Of a DNA stretch of 64,000 nt, positions 1-8,706 are shown piece after piece. The notes below the pieces were generated by a model. The model did not search any database. It was not told where the DNA came from and was given only the letters and a program-made list of their open reading frames with translations. Each line of letters opens with the position of its first letter. The stretch's first letter is position 1. Both the position numbers and the translations under genes were made by a program. Origin of the DNA: Rhizobium deserti (lineage in GTDB: Bacteria; Pseudomonadota; Alphaproteobacteria; Rhizobiales; Rhizobiaceae); contig NZ_SMTL01000003.1 of NCBI RefSeq assembly GCF_004358025.1, positions 434,001 to 498,000 of the forward strand, written 5' to 3'.

Positions 1-554
1 CCGACCAGGAAAGCAAATTCGGTCGCCGCGACGCGGCTGCCGGTGCCCGCTAGCATGGCGATGAAGATGGTCGCTCCGGAACGGGATGTGCCGGGGAAGA
101 CGCCGGCCACGACCTGGGCTATGCCGACCAGGATCGCGACAAACCAGGTGATCGACGTATAAGGCGGCTTCTTTGCCGCGGCCCATTCGGCAAAGATCAT
201 CCAGAAGCCACCGATGATCAGTGCCCATGCGACCGGCGTCGCATTTTCCGGCAGTTCGAAGCCGAGCTTCTTGACGATAATCCCGAGGACGGCGGTGATC
301 AGGAAGGCGACGATCAGCTTGGCGGCATAAAGGCGGTTCTTCGGCTCGCGCCAGCCCAGAAGCAGATCCATCAGCCGCCGCCAGTAGATGATGGTGACGG
401 CGATGATGGCGCCTGCCTGGATGACGATGTTGAACATATCGGAGCGCCGTCCAAGCCATTGCTCCGCAATGATCAAATGACCCGTACTGGAGATCGGCAG
501 GAACTCGGTTATGCCCTCTATGACCCCGAGAAGGGCAGCGTTGATATATTCCAT
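1..554 (-). CDS. uppP: Undecaprenyl-diphosphatase UppP (BacA), 3' end beyond window
   Basis: This integral membrane enzyme removes a phosphate from undecaprenyl diphosphate so that the lipid carrier of peptidoglycan synthesis can be reused. About 184 codons are visible. The N-terminus reads MEYINAALLGVIEGITEFLP, followed by ISSTGH, which is the family ExxxE motif (E13, E17) and its serine-rich extension. Near the window edge PGTSRSGAT matches the second catalytic motif, PGxSRSxxT. The start is the ATG at 552-554, with GGAG six bases upstream. Family members are about 270 residues, so roughly a third lies outside the window. The gene is transcribed away from the GST gene to its right. Identification is firm. 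Confidence 0.93.
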   Translation of the reverse strand, partial: MEYINAALLGVIEGITEFLPISSTGHLIIAEQWLGRRSDMFNIVIQAGAIIAVTIIYWRRLMDLLLGWREPKNRLYAAKLIVAFLITAVLGIIVKKLGFELPENATPVAWALIIGGFWMIFAEWAAAKKPPYTSITWFVAILVGIAQVVAGVFPGTSRSGATIFIAMLAGTGSRVAATEFAFLV

Positions 555-825
555 ACATGTCTCCGATTGAAATCTGATGGCGGAAATTGCGTTCTGACAA
601 AGGCAGCGGCAGCCGGCTTAAATTGCCTTCAAGGCAAGAAAACGATCCAATAATGTCGTACGGCCATGAAATATCCATGATTGGCAGGGCTTAGGGCGGG
701 TTTCCCGCATCCTTGATCCCCGGTCGAAGCGATAGCGCAATCCTATATCTTTGTTAAATCGCGGTTGGTAGGAAGTTGATGCAGATATCATGTCGTCAAG
801 ACGCCAAAAGGCGGACAAAGAAATA

Positions 826-1518
826 ATGCCCACACTCTACCATCACTCCATGTCTTCCGCGTCGCGCTTTGTCCGGCTGATCCTCGCCGAATACGGCTTT
901 CACAGCGACCTGGTGGAGGAGCAGCCCTGGGAAAAGCGCCGGGAATTTCTGACGCTCAATCCGGCCGCCACGCTGCCTGTCTATGTGGACGACAATATGC
1001 GGGTGCTTTGCGGGCCCGCCGTGCTGATGGAATTTCTTGACGAAACTCATGGCGTGCTGAAGCGCGACCGGCGGCTGCTGGCGGAAGATCCCTGGCAGAG
1101 GGCGGAAATTCGCCGCCTGACGGAATGGTTCCTGCAGAAGATGGAGCAGGACGTCACCCGGCCGCTGACCCGGGAACGGGTCTACAAGCTGCAGATGACG
1201 GCAGCCCAGGGCGGCGGCGCACCCGATTCCAAGGTTCTGCGCACATCGCGCGCCAATATCCGCCAGCATATGAAATATCTCGCCTGGCTCGCGGGCTCCC
1301 GCCCCTGGCTTGCCGGAGACCGGCTGAGCTATGCCGACCTTGCCGCCGCCGCTTCCATCTCCGTGCTCGATTACATGGGCGAGATCGATTGGTCCGAGAC
1401 GCCGGTCGCCAAGGACTGGTATCAGCGTCTCAAATCGCGCCCTTCCTTCCGGCCGCTGCTTTCCGAGCGCATCCGCGGCCTTACTCCGGTGTCCCATTAT
1501 GCGGATCTCGACTTCTGA
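826..1518 (+). CDS. Glutathione S-transferase family protein
   Basis: A 230-residue cytosolic protein of the GST superfamily. The N-terminal thioredoxin-like half begins MPTLYHHSMSSASRFVRLIL and keeps the cis-proline region (NPAATLPVYVDD) and the glutathione-contacting stretch (GPAVLMEFLDE). The C-terminal half is helical and has the conserved N-cap-like segment GDRLSYADLAAAASISVLDY. I chose the ATG at 826 because the homologous fold begins there; an upstream in-frame start at 790 would add twelve poorly conserved residues. Its end overlaps queG by 20 bases, so the two are probably co-transcribed. The substrate cannot be told from sequence. Confidence 0.88.
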   Translation: MPTLYHHSMSSASRFVRLILAEYGFHSDLVEEQPWEKRREFLTLNPAATLPVYVDDNMRVLCGPAVLMEFLDETHGVLKRDRRLLAEDPWQRAEIRRLTEWFLQKMEQDVTRPLTRERVYKLQMTAAQGGGAPDSKVLRTSRANIRQHMKYLAWLAGSRPWLAGDRLSYADLAAAASISVLDYMGEIDWSETPVAKDWYQRLKSRPSFRPLLSERIRGLTPVSHYADLDF

Positions 1519-2677
1519 AGGACAAGCCGGCTTTGCCGAAAAAGCGCTTCGCCGGCGCGGCAAGCTGACGGCCTTCATCCGCGAGGAAGCGGCCGCGCAG
1601 GGCTTCGATCTCTGCCGCATCACCCGGCCCGACAGCATCCCCAAAGCGCCCGAAAGGCTTGAGACCTTCCTGAGCGACAACCATCACGGCACGATGGACT
1701 GGATGTCGGAAACCCGCGAGCGCCGCAGCGATCCGAAGACACTGTGGTCCGAGGTGCGTTCCATTGTCATATTCGGGTTCAACTACGGTCCCGAAGAGGA
1801 TCCCCGCGACATCCTGGGCAAGCCCGACAAGGCCGCGATATCGGTGTATGCCCGCAACCGCGATTACCACGACGTCATCAAGGGCCGGCTGAAGGAAATC
1901 GCCACCCGGTTTGCCGCCCGTGCCGGCGAGGACGTCAAGGTTTTCGTCGACACGGCGCCGGTTATGGAAAAGCCGCTTGCCGAGGCGGCAGGGCTTGGAT
2001 GGCAGGGCAAGCACACCAATCTTGTCAGCCGTGCCTATGGCTCCTGGCTGTTTCTCGGCAGCCTGTTCACCACCGCCGAACTCGACTTCGACATGGCCGA
2101 GAAGGACCATTGCGGCTCCTGCCGCGCCTGTCTCGATGCCTGTCCAACCGCGGCCTTTCCGGCGCCTTACCGGCTGGACGCGCGCCGCTGCATTTCCTAC
2201 CTCACCATTGAGCACAAAGGGCCGATCGACCCTGCGCTGAGACCGCTGATCGGCAACCGCATCTATGGCTGCGACGATTGCCTGGCCGCCTGTCCGTGGA
2301 ATAAGTTTGCAGCGAGCGCGTCGGAGATGAAGCTCAAGGCGCGCGAGGACCTCAAGGAGCCCTCGGTAGAATTCCTGCTGACGCTCGACGATGCCGGCTT
2401 CCGCTCCTTTTTCAGCGGCTCGCCCGTCAAGCGCATCGGCCGTGACCGGTTCGTCCGCAACGTCCTGATCGCGGCCGGCAATTCCGGCGATGCCGGTCGG
2501 ATCGAGCAATGCCTGAAGCTTGCCGGCGACCCGTCGCCGACCGTGCGCGGCATGGCCGTCTGGGCCTTGAAACGCCTGATGCTGCCGGAAGAGTTCCTGC
2601 GCTTTTCGCAGGCGCATGCAGGCGAGGACGATCCGGACGTGCAAGAGGAATGGCGAATGGCGGGAGCGGCCCAATGA
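1499..2677 (+). CDS. queG: Epoxyqueuosine reductase QueG
   Basis: QueG reduces epoxyqueuosine to queuosine in the wobble position of GUN tRNAs, using a cobalamin cofactor and two [4Fe-4S] clusters. The protein is 392 residues. The N-terminal cobalamin-binding reductase domain is followed by the ferredoxin-like motifs CGSCRACLDACPTAAF and CDDCLAACPWN, which supply the eight cluster cysteines. A HEAT-like helical tail (residues about 310-385) completes the family architecture. The start at 1499 lies within the end of the GST gene; the open frame extends further 5' but without conservation. The stop overlaps the next gene in an ATGA junction, which indicates coupling. Confidence 0.95.
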   Translation: MRISTSEGQAGFAEKALRRRGKLTAFIREEAAAQGFDLCRITRPDSIPKAPERLETFLSDNHHGTMDWMSETRERRSDPKTLWSEVRSIVIFGFNYGPEEDPRDILGKPDKAAISVYARNRDYHDVIKGRLKEIATRFAARAGEDVKVFVDTAPVMEKPLAEAAGLGWQGKHTNLVSRAYGSWLFLGSLFTTAELDFDMAEKDHCGSCRACLDACPTAAFPAPYRLDARRCISYLTIEHKGPIDPALRPLIGNRIYGCDDCLAACPWNKFAASASEMKLKAREDLKEPSVEFLLTLDDAGFRSFFSGSPVKRIGRDRFVRNVLIAAGNSGDAGRIEQCLKLAGDPSPTVRGMAVWALKRLMLPEEFLRFSQAHAGEDDPDVQEEWRMAGAAQ

Positions 2678-3546
2678 ACGTGATGATCTTCGGCTGCGGC
2701 TATTCCGGCCAGGCAATTGCCGAGGCATTTCTGCCGGACGCCGAGCGGGTCTCGGGCACGGCACGCAGTCCGCATAAAGTTCTGGAACTTGCGGCCAAGC
2801 GCATCAAGGCCTTCGTCTTCGATGGGAGCCCGTTCAGCCTGGAACTGGCCGAGGAATTGCAGGAGGTGACGCATCTCGTTCAATCCATCCCGCCCGGATC
2901 GAGTGGAGATCCGCTGCTGACGCTCGTCACGGGCCGCTTGTCCGCGCTTTTTCCGAAACTGCGTTGGATCGGCTATCTTTCGACGGTCGGCGTCTACGGC
3001 GATCATGGTGGGGACTGGGTGACCGAGGAGACGCCGGGGTCGCCGATCCATGGGCGCTCCATCGACCGTGTGGATACCGAGGATGCCTGGGTGGCGGAAG
3101 GTCACGCGGCCGGCCTGCCGGTTGCCGTTCTGCGGCTGTCGGGGATTTACGGGCCCGGTCGCAATGCCTTCGTCAACCTCACTCAAGGAAAGGCGCGGCG
3201 CATCATCAAGAAGGGTCAGGTCTTCAACCGCATACGCGTCGAAGATATCGGCGGTGCGACGCGCTTTCTCGCCGACGGCGCGTTCAGCGGCATCTATAAT
3301 GTCACCGACGACGAGCCGGCCCCGCCGCAGGATGTCATCGTCGAAGCAGCCCGGCTGGTGGGTATTGAACCGCCGCCGGAGCAGGACTTCGAGACGGCGG
3401 AAATGACGGCCATGGCCCGCTCGTTTTATGGCGCCAACAAAAAGGTGTCGAATGGGAAGATCCGACGCCTTGGCTTCCGCTTTCGGTTTCCGGAATACCG
3501 GATGTCGCTGGCGCAGCTCTGGTCGAGCGACAAATGGAGAGGATAG
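2674..3546 (+). CDS. NAD(P)-binding epimerase/dehydratase-like protein (extended SDR)
   Basis: A 290-residue Rossmann-fold protein. The N-terminal nucleotide-binding loop reads FGCGYSGQAIAEAF. A YLSTVGVYGDHGG segment and an RLSGIYGPGRNAF segment are typical of extended short-chain dehydrogenases of the YeeZ / NAD-dependent epimerase type. The ATG overlaps the queG stop by four bases (ATGA), so it is translated from the same message. It is followed by a factor-independent terminator. The substrate is unknown. Family assignment is good; any link to queuosine metabolism rests only on the operon. Confidence 0.85.
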   Translation: MNVMIFGCGYSGQAIAEAFLPDAERVSGTARSPHKVLELAAKRIKAFVFDGSPFSLELAEELQEVTHLVQSIPPGSSGDPLLTLVTGRLSALFPKLRWIGYLSTVGVYGDHGGDWVTEETPGSPIHGRSIDRVDTEDAWVAEGHAAGLPVAVLRLSGIYGPGRNAFVNLTQGKARRIIKKGQVFNRIRVEDIGGATRFLADGAFSGIYNVTDDEPAPPQDVIVEAARLVGIEPPPEQDFETAEMTAMARSFYGANKKVSNGKIRRLGFRFRFPEYRMSLAQLWSSDKWRG

Positions 3547-3925
3547 TTCCCCGTCCGAAAAGGTGAAATTTCCATTTTCAGCCGGTAGCCTAGTCATAAA
3601 TTCTTAAGACCTACGGCAGTGAATCACAAAATTTCCCGAAATAGGGCGCCTCAAGGCGCTTTTCCAAAAATTTTTTTCTGGGTTTTTCGTGAACAGCGGC
3701 ATTGGCGGAATCGAGAAGAATACGATTCCGGTTTAAGACTGATTCTAAATGTTTTCTTCCGATTAACCTTAGCTGGCTCCTCAACAAGATAGACTGCAAT
3801 CTAATCACGAATGTTACAGACTGTAATGTTCCGTGATAGGAAATCCCACTTTTTCGCCATTTTTCGCCCCGCTTAAACCAATCCGCACGCCACGTGCAGG
3901 GACAAAACGAACGGGGACGACCGAT
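3547..3925. other. 379-bp intergenic region upstream of the RlpA-like gene
   Basis: No gene is seen. The left part holds the terminator of the queG operon. The right part is A/T-rich and is presumably the promoter and leader of the RlpA-like gene. A 17-bp sequence at 3733-3749, TTAAGACTGATTCTAAA, resembles an Irr box (12 of 14 consensus positions). Confidence 0.6.
3643..3668 (+). terminator. Factor-independent terminator after the queG operon
   Basis: GCGCC at 3646-3650 and GGCGC at 3655-3659 form a short stem with a TCAA loop. It is followed by TTTTCC and then an A/T-rich run. It lies about 100 bases past the end of the SDR gene. Confidence 0.6.
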
Positions 3926-4336
3926 TTGACAACAACTCGACGCTCGACTTTCGCCGCGGCCGCCATTGCTGCTTTTGCACTTCTCGGCTCCGCGCAGGCT
4001 CATGCTGCCGGCTGTGGCCATGCCTCCTGGTATGCCTTGGGCTCCAAGACTGCGTCCGGCGAACGGATGAACGCTGCCAAGCTGACTGCCGCGCATCGCA
4101 CGCTGCCCTTCGGCACCAAGGTCGTCGTGACCAACAAGCGCAATGGCAAAAGCGTCGTCGTGCGCATCAACGACCGAGGCCCCTTCATTCGCGGACGCGT
4201 CATCGACGTATCCAAGGCCGCAGCGCAGAACATCGGCATGGTCAGCTCGGGCACGGCCCAGGTCTGCTTCCAGGTCGTCGATGCCGGCGCCAATCAGAAG
4301 ATCGCAGGCAAGGGCCTGAAGGCAATCGACGGCTGA
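3926..4336 (+). CDS. RlpA-like septal ring / double-psi beta-barrel lipoprotein-like protein
   Basis: A 136-residue exported protein with a basic N-terminus and hydrophobic signal segment (AAAAIAAFALLGSAQAHA), then a double-psi beta-barrel domain of the RlpA family: GHASWYALGSKTASGERMN, AHRTLPFGTKVVVTN and VRINDRGPFIRGRVIDVSKAAA. In RlpA this domain binds or cleaves peptidoglycan glycan strands. The C-terminal SPOR domain of full RlpA is missing, as in many short rhizobial paralogues. I prefer the TTG at 3926, with GGGGA eight bases upstream, because it places the signal peptide at the N-terminus. An in-frame GTG at 3833 would add 31 residues without an obvious role. Confidence 0.82.
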   Translation: MTTTRRSTFAAAAIAAFALLGSAQAHAAGCGHASWYALGSKTASGERMNAAKLTAAHRTLPFGTKVVVTNKRNGKSVVVRINDRGPFIRGRVIDVSKAAAQNIGMVSSGTAQVCFQVVDAGANQKIAGKGLKAIDG

Positions 4337-4417
4337 GCCGTTTCGCTCTGCTCTTGCCCTTCATCCCGATCACGGCTAGGACCCGGCCATACGGGTGCAA
4401 CCGAGACGGAGAATGAG

Positions 4418-5707
4418 ATGCGACTAGGCGGGCGACTGGCCGGAGCGATTGACGTGCTGGCGGATATCGAAAACCGCAAGCGTCCCGTCGCAGACGCGCT
4501 CAAGGATTGGGGTCTAGCCCATCGCTTTGCCGGTTCCGGCGATCGCGCGGCGATCGGCAATATCGTCTATGACGCCCTGCGCATGCGGCTTTCGCATGCT
4601 TGGCTGATGGACGACGACAGCCCTGCCGCTCTCGCCTATGCCGTCATCATCCGCCAATGGCACATGACGCCCGAGGCACTGCAGTCCGACTTCACCGATG
4701 ACCGCTTCGCGCCGCCGGCGCTCACCGAAGCGAATGTCACAGCCCTCGCCTCCCGCAATCTTGACGATGCGCCCCTTCATGTGCAGGGCGACATCCCCGA
4801 CTGGATCCAGCCGTCCTTCGAAGCCAATTTCGGCGAGGAATGGCTGGTGGAGGCCAAGGCTCTGGCCGCCCGCCCGAGCCTTGATCTGCGCGCCAACACA
4901 TTGAAGGCGTCGCGCGACAAGGTCGTCAAGGCGCTGGAACGCTCGGGCGCCAAGGCCTCTCACCTCGCTCGCAACGGCATCCGGATTGCCGCAGGCGAAG
5001 GAGCGTCCCGTCTTCCCAACGTCACCGCCGAGCTTTCGTTCCAAAAAGGTTGGTTTGAAGTGCAGGACGAGGGATCGCAGATCGTTGCCGATCTCGTGCA
5101 GCCAGGTGAACATGACCAGGTTCTGGACTATTGTGCCGGCGGTGGCGGCAAGACGCTCGCCATGGCGGCGGCCATGCACAACAAGGGTCAGATCCACGCC
5201 TATGATGCCGACCGCAAAAGACTAGCGCCGATCATCGAGCGGCTGCGCCGGGCCGGCACCCGCAATGTTCAGGTCCATGACGATCCGCGTCAGCTGGAGG
5301 CACTGAAGGACAAGCTCGATGCGGTTCTGGTCGATGCCCCCTGCACCGGCACCGGCACATGGCGGCGCCGTCCGGACACCAAATGGCGGCTCACTCCCCG
5401 CAATCTCGAGGAGCGGATCTCGCAGCAGCAGGAGGCGCTGAGCGAAGCGGCCGCCTTCGTTAAGCCGGGCGGTGCGCTGGTTTACGTCACTTGTTCCATT
5501 CTGCCGGAGGAAAACGACCGTCAGGCTGCCCGTTTCTGCGAAAACAATCCGGACTTCACGGTTGCTTCGGTTGCCGACGGTTGGGAGCGCTTGTTCGGCA
5601 AGGACAGCCCGCGTCCGCGCATGAGGGATGGCGGTGGCGTAACCCTCACCCCCGCAAGCACCGATACGGACGGTTTCTTTTTCTGCCGCATGCAGAGGAA
5701 GTCCTGA
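4418..5707 (+). CDS. RsmB/NOP family 16S rRNA (cytosine-C5)-methyltransferase
   Basis: A 429-residue SAM-dependent RNA m5C methyltransferase. An N-terminal NusB-like/substrate domain precedes a Rossmann methyltransferase domain. That domain has the SAM loop DYCAGGGGKTLAMAAAM, motif IV DAPCTGTGTWRRRPD (proline-cysteine helper) and motif VI VTCSILPEEN, whose cysteine is the expected nucleophile. The C-terminus ends in the family DGFFFCRMQR strand. Length and motifs fit RsmB-like enzymes acting on 16S rRNA, but the exact target base is inferred from family. The gene stands alone between the RlpA-like gene and the iron operon. Confidence 0.92.
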   Translation: MRLGGRLAGAIDVLADIENRKRPVADALKDWGLAHRFAGSGDRAAIGNIVYDALRMRLSHAWLMDDDSPAALAYAVIIRQWHMTPEALQSDFTDDRFAPPALTEANVTALASRNLDDAPLHVQGDIPDWIQPSFEANFGEEWLVEAKALAARPSLDLRANTLKASRDKVVKALERSGAKASHLARNGIRIAAGEGASRLPNVTAELSFQKGWFEVQDEGSQIVADLVQPGEHDQVLDYCAGGGGKTLAMAAAMHNKGQIHAYDADRKRLAPIIERLRRAGTRNVQVHDDPRQLEALKDKLDAVLVDAPCTGTGTWRRRPDTKWRLTPRNLEERISQQQEALSEAAAFVKPGGALVYVTCSILPEENDRQAARFCENNPDFTVASVADGWERLFGKDSPRPRMRDGGGVTLTPASTDTDGFFFCRMQRKS

Positions 5708-5740
5708 GCGAGAACGCGGTCGCGCAGTGTCGGAAGCGTA

Positions 5741-5757
5741 TTTCAAACTGTTCTAAA
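5741..5757 (+). promoter_or_regulatory. Candidate Irr box (ICE) upstream of the imelysin operon
   Basis: TTTCAAACTGTTCTAAA matches the rhizobial ICE dyad TTTAGAA-N3-TTCTAAA at 12 of 14 fixed positions, with a perfect right half. It ends nine bases before a consensus -35 hexamer (TTGACA, 5767-5772). A site just upstream of -35 is where an activator would bind. Irr control is inferred from motif and gene content. Confidence 0.55.
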
Positions 5758-5766
5758 CTAGATCGT

Positions 5767-5795
5767 TTGACACCAGTTTCCATTTGCGCGATGAA
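5767..5795 (+). promoter_or_regulatory. Candidate sigma-70 promoter of the imelysin operon
   Basis: A perfect -35 hexamer TTGACA lies at 5767-5772. The -10 region about 17 bases downstream (GATGAA, 5790-5795) is weak, which fits a promoter that needs an activator. The first gene starts 45 bases further on. Confidence 0.4.
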
Positions 5796-5839
5796 CTTTT
5801 CGGCGACTGGCGGGCTGCCGTCGCGACAGGAGAGGGACG

Positions 5840-7117
5840 ATGATCCGCAAAACCATTTCCGGCGCCGCGCTGGCGCTGTTTGCCGCCTCGGCGGCCTTTG
5901 TTGTCACGCCGGCTCAAGCCGCCACCACTTCGGCCGCCGTGCTGAAGCATTATGCCGAACTGGCGCATGCGAAATACGAGGACTCGCTGACGACGGCGCA
6001 GGCGCTCGACAAGGCCATAGACGCCTTGATCGCAACCCCGAGCGACGAGACGCTGAAGGCCGCAAGAGCGGCCTGGATCGCGGCGCGCGTGCCTTACCAG
6101 CAGACGGAAGTCTACCGTTTCGGCAATCCGATGGTTGACGACTGGGAAGGCAAGGTCAATGCCTGGCCGCTCGACGAAGGCCTGATCGATTATGTCGATA
6201 CCTCCTACGGCAAGGAAAGCGACGAGAACGCGCTTTATACGGCCAACATCATCGCCAACCCGAAGATCAAGGTGAACGGCAAGACGCTGGACACCACCAA
6301 GATCAGCGCCAAGACGCTTCGCAGCCTGCACGAGGCCGGCGAAATCGAGGCCAATGTGGCGACCGGCTACCATGCCATTGAATTCCTGCTCTGGGGCCAG
6401 GATCTGCACGGCACCGGAGCGGGTGCCGGCGAGCGTTCCTATACGGATTATGACAAGACCAATTGCACCAATGGCAATTGCGACCGCCGCGCCCAGTATC
6501 TGAAGGCTGCCTCGGCGCTGCTGGTGTCCGACCTCAAGGACATGGTCACAGCCTGGGCGCCAAAGGGCAAGGCCACCAAGAATGTCGAGGCCAATGGCAA
6601 GAAGGGCCTGACCGCCATCCTCACCGGCATGGGTTCGCTGTCCTATGGCGAGCTTGCCGGCGAGCGCATGAAGCTCGGCCTGCTCCTGCACGATCCGGAA
6701 GAAGAGCATGATTGCTTCTCCGACAATACCTATGCCTCGCATCTCAACGACGCGATCGGCATCCGGTCCGCCTATACGGGCGAATATACCCGCGTCGACG
6801 GCACCAAGATGACGGGACCGTCGCTATCCGAATTGGTGGCCGCCAAGGATGCCGGCCTCGACACGGAGATGAAGACCAAGCTCGACGCGACCCTGACAGC
6901 CATGAATGCCATGGCGGACCGCGCCCAGAAGGTCGAAGCCTATGACCAGATGATCGGCGACGGAAACGCCGAAGGCAATGCCGTCGTCCAGAAGGCCATC
7001 GACGGCCTCATCGACCAGTCCAAGACCGTCGAGCGCGTCATTGCCTCGCTCGATCTCGGCTCGGTGAAGCTCGAAGGCTCCGACAGCCTCGATAACCCCG
7101 ACGCCGTCTTCAAATAA
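5840..7117 (+). CDS. Imelysin family periplasmic protein (IrpA/EfeO-like, peptidase M75 fold)
   Basis: A 425-residue exported protein with a clear signal peptide (MIRKTISGAALALFAASAAF, then VVTPAQA) and a full imelysin domain. The family GxHxxE motif, thought to be a metal site, is intact at residues 176-181 (GYHAIE). Imelysins are iron-regulated periplasmic or outer-membrane-associated proteins related to EfeO. The ATG follows AGGAGAGGGA. It is the first gene of an operon with a di-heme protein, a second imelysin and a DUF1513 protein, and carries an Irr-like box upstream. Proteolytic activity is not established for the family; a role in iron uptake is inferred. Confidence 0.92.
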   Translation: MIRKTISGAALALFAASAAFVVTPAQAATTSAAVLKHYAELAHAKYEDSLTTAQALDKAIDALIATPSDETLKAARAAWIAARVPYQQTEVYRFGNPMVDDWEGKVNAWPLDEGLIDYVDTSYGKESDENALYTANIIANPKIKVNGKTLDTTKISAKTLRSLHEAGEIEANVATGYHAIEFLLWGQDLHGTGAGAGERSYTDYDKTNCTNGNCDRRAQYLKAASALLVSDLKDMVTAWAPKGKATKNVEANGKKGLTAILTGMGSLSYGELAGERMKLGLLLHDPEEEHDCFSDNTYASHLNDAIGIRSAYTGEYTRVDGTKMTGPSLSELVAAKDAGLDTEMKTKLDATLTAMNAMADRAQKVEAYDQMIGDGNAEGNAVVQKAIDGLIDQSKTVERVIASLDLGSVKLEGSDSLDNPDAVFK

Positions 7118-7167
7118 GACAAGATGAAGGACGGGCCGCGACCTAGTCAGTTGCGGCCCGATGACCC

Positions 7168-8706
7168 ATGACAACGCCTCGATCCTTTCTGATGCTGCTG
7201 CCGGTCCTGTCGGGCGCGCTCTGCCTCGTGCCGCTGATCGCCACGGGCGGCAATCCTGTGTTTCCGCTGGCGCGAACGGATCTTGACGCCAAGGATCAGA
7301 AGCGGGTCGCAGGCGTGACCCGGCCGACCGGCGATTTTTCCAAGCCCGAACAGTTCGAAACCATGGCAGCAGGTGCCGGCACCAGCCGCGCCGAGGTCAA
7401 CGGCGATGCCTTTTCGCGTTTCTCTGCCAACATCACCTTCGCCGAGGAAGAAAGCTTCAAGCTCGGCAATGCGCTGTTCACCAAGCTGTGGGTCTCGGCG
7501 CCGTCTTCGACACAGGCGTCCGATGGCCTGGGGCCGCTGTTCAATGCCCGTGCCTGCCAGAGCTGCCATTTGAAGGACGGTCGCGGTCATCCGCCGGAAG
7601 GCACGGCTGACGCCACCTCGATGTTCCTGCGGCTCGGCCGCCCGGCCCGCACCGAAGCGGAGCGCAGCCAGGTCGCCGACTACCAGAAGCTCAATTTCCC
7701 GGATGCGGTCTACGGCGAGCAGTTGCAGGATCTTGCTGTGCCGGGCCTCAAGTCCGAAGGGCAAATGCAAATTTCCTACGAGGAAATTCCGGTCACGCTG
7801 GCCGGCGGCGAGGTCGTTCATTTGCGCAAGCCGAGCTATTCGGTTGGCGACCTCGGCTTCGGGCCTCTGGAAGGCGATGTCACACTGTCCCCCCGCGTTG
7901 CGCCGCCGATGATCGGCATGGGACTGATCCAGGCGATCCACGAATCAGACCTTCTGGCCAAGGCGGATCCCGACGACAAGGATGGAGACGGCATTTCCGG
8001 CAAGGCGGCCCTGGTGCGCGACCACAAGAGCGGCGAACTGAAGATCGGCCGCTTCGGCTTCAAGGCTCAGAATGCCACGATCCGCGACCAGACCTCGACG
8101 GCCTTTGCCGGCGATCTCGGCATCTCAACTCCCGACGACCCCTTCGATCATGGCGATTGCACCAAGGCGCAAGCCGATTGTCTGGCCATGCCGACCGGCG
8201 TGCAGGCTCGGCTCGGTCCGGTCGAAGCGCCGGCGCCGGTGCTCGACCTCGTCACCTTCTATTCCGAAAACCTCGCCGTGCCGGCGCGCCGTGACGTGGC
8301 GGACAAGACGGTTTTGAAGGGCAAGGAGCTCTTCTACCGCTCCGGCTGCACGGCCTGCCATATGCCGAAATTCGTGACCAGCCGCGATGCCGGCAACAAG
8401 GCGCAAGCCTTCCAGCTGATCTGGCCCTATTCCGATTTCCTTCTGCACGACATGGGCGACGGCCTGGCCGACGGCCAGCAGGTCGGCATGGCGGACGGAA
8501 ACGAGTGGCGCACGCAGCCGCTCTGGGGCCTGGGTCTGACCAGAACCGTCAACGGCCATAGTTTCCTTCTGCATGACGGGCGTGCCCGCAATCTGACCGA
8601 GGCCGTGCTCTGGCATGGCGGCGAGGCGCAGAAGGCACGCGACGCCTTCGCCTCGCTCGCCAAAGACGACCGCAATGCCCTTCTCAAATTCCTGGAGTCC
8701 CTTTGA
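7168..8706 (+). CDS. Di-heme oxidoreductase family protein (DHOR, COG3488)
   Basis: A 512-residue periplasmic cytochrome-type protein. It has an N-terminal hydrophobic export signal (residues about 5-25) and two c-type heme sites: CQSCH at residues 130-134 and CTACH at 394-398. This is the pattern of the family earlier called predicted thiol oxidoreductase. The di-heme layout is distantly like MauG/cytochrome c peroxidase. It sits 50 bases after the first imelysin and ends one base into the second one, so translation is coupled. In context it may handle electrons for periplasmic iron, much as EfeB accompanies EfeO, but that is inference. Confidence 0.9.
   Translation: MTTPRSFLMLLPVLSGALCLVPLIATGGNPVFPLARTDLDAKDQKRVAGVTRPTGDFSKPEQFETMAAGAGTSRAEVNGDAFSRFSANITFAEEESFKLGNALFTKLWVSAPSSTQASDGLGPLFNARACQSCHLKDGRGHPPEGTADATSMFLRLGRPARTEAERSQVADYQKLNFPDAVYGEQLQDLAVPGLKSEGQMQISYEEIPVTLAGGEVVHLRKPSYSVGDLGFGPLEGDVTLSPRVAPPMIGMGLIQAIHESDLLAKADPDDKDGDGISGKAALVRDHKSGELKIGRFGFKAQNATIRDQTSTAFAGDLGISTPDDPFDHGDCTKAQADCLAMPTGVQARLGPVEAPAPVLDLVTFYSENLAVPARRDVADKTVLKGKELFYRSGCTACHMPKFVTSRDAGNKAQAFQLIWPYSDFLLHDMGDGLADGQQVGMADGNEWRTQPLWGLGLTRTVNGHSFLLHDGRARNLTEAVLWHGGEAQKARDAFASLAKDDRNALLKFLESL

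Noticed and set aside
459..653. 64-codon plus-strand open frame
   Set aside because: It is antisense to the N-terminus of uppP, whose motifs are intact.
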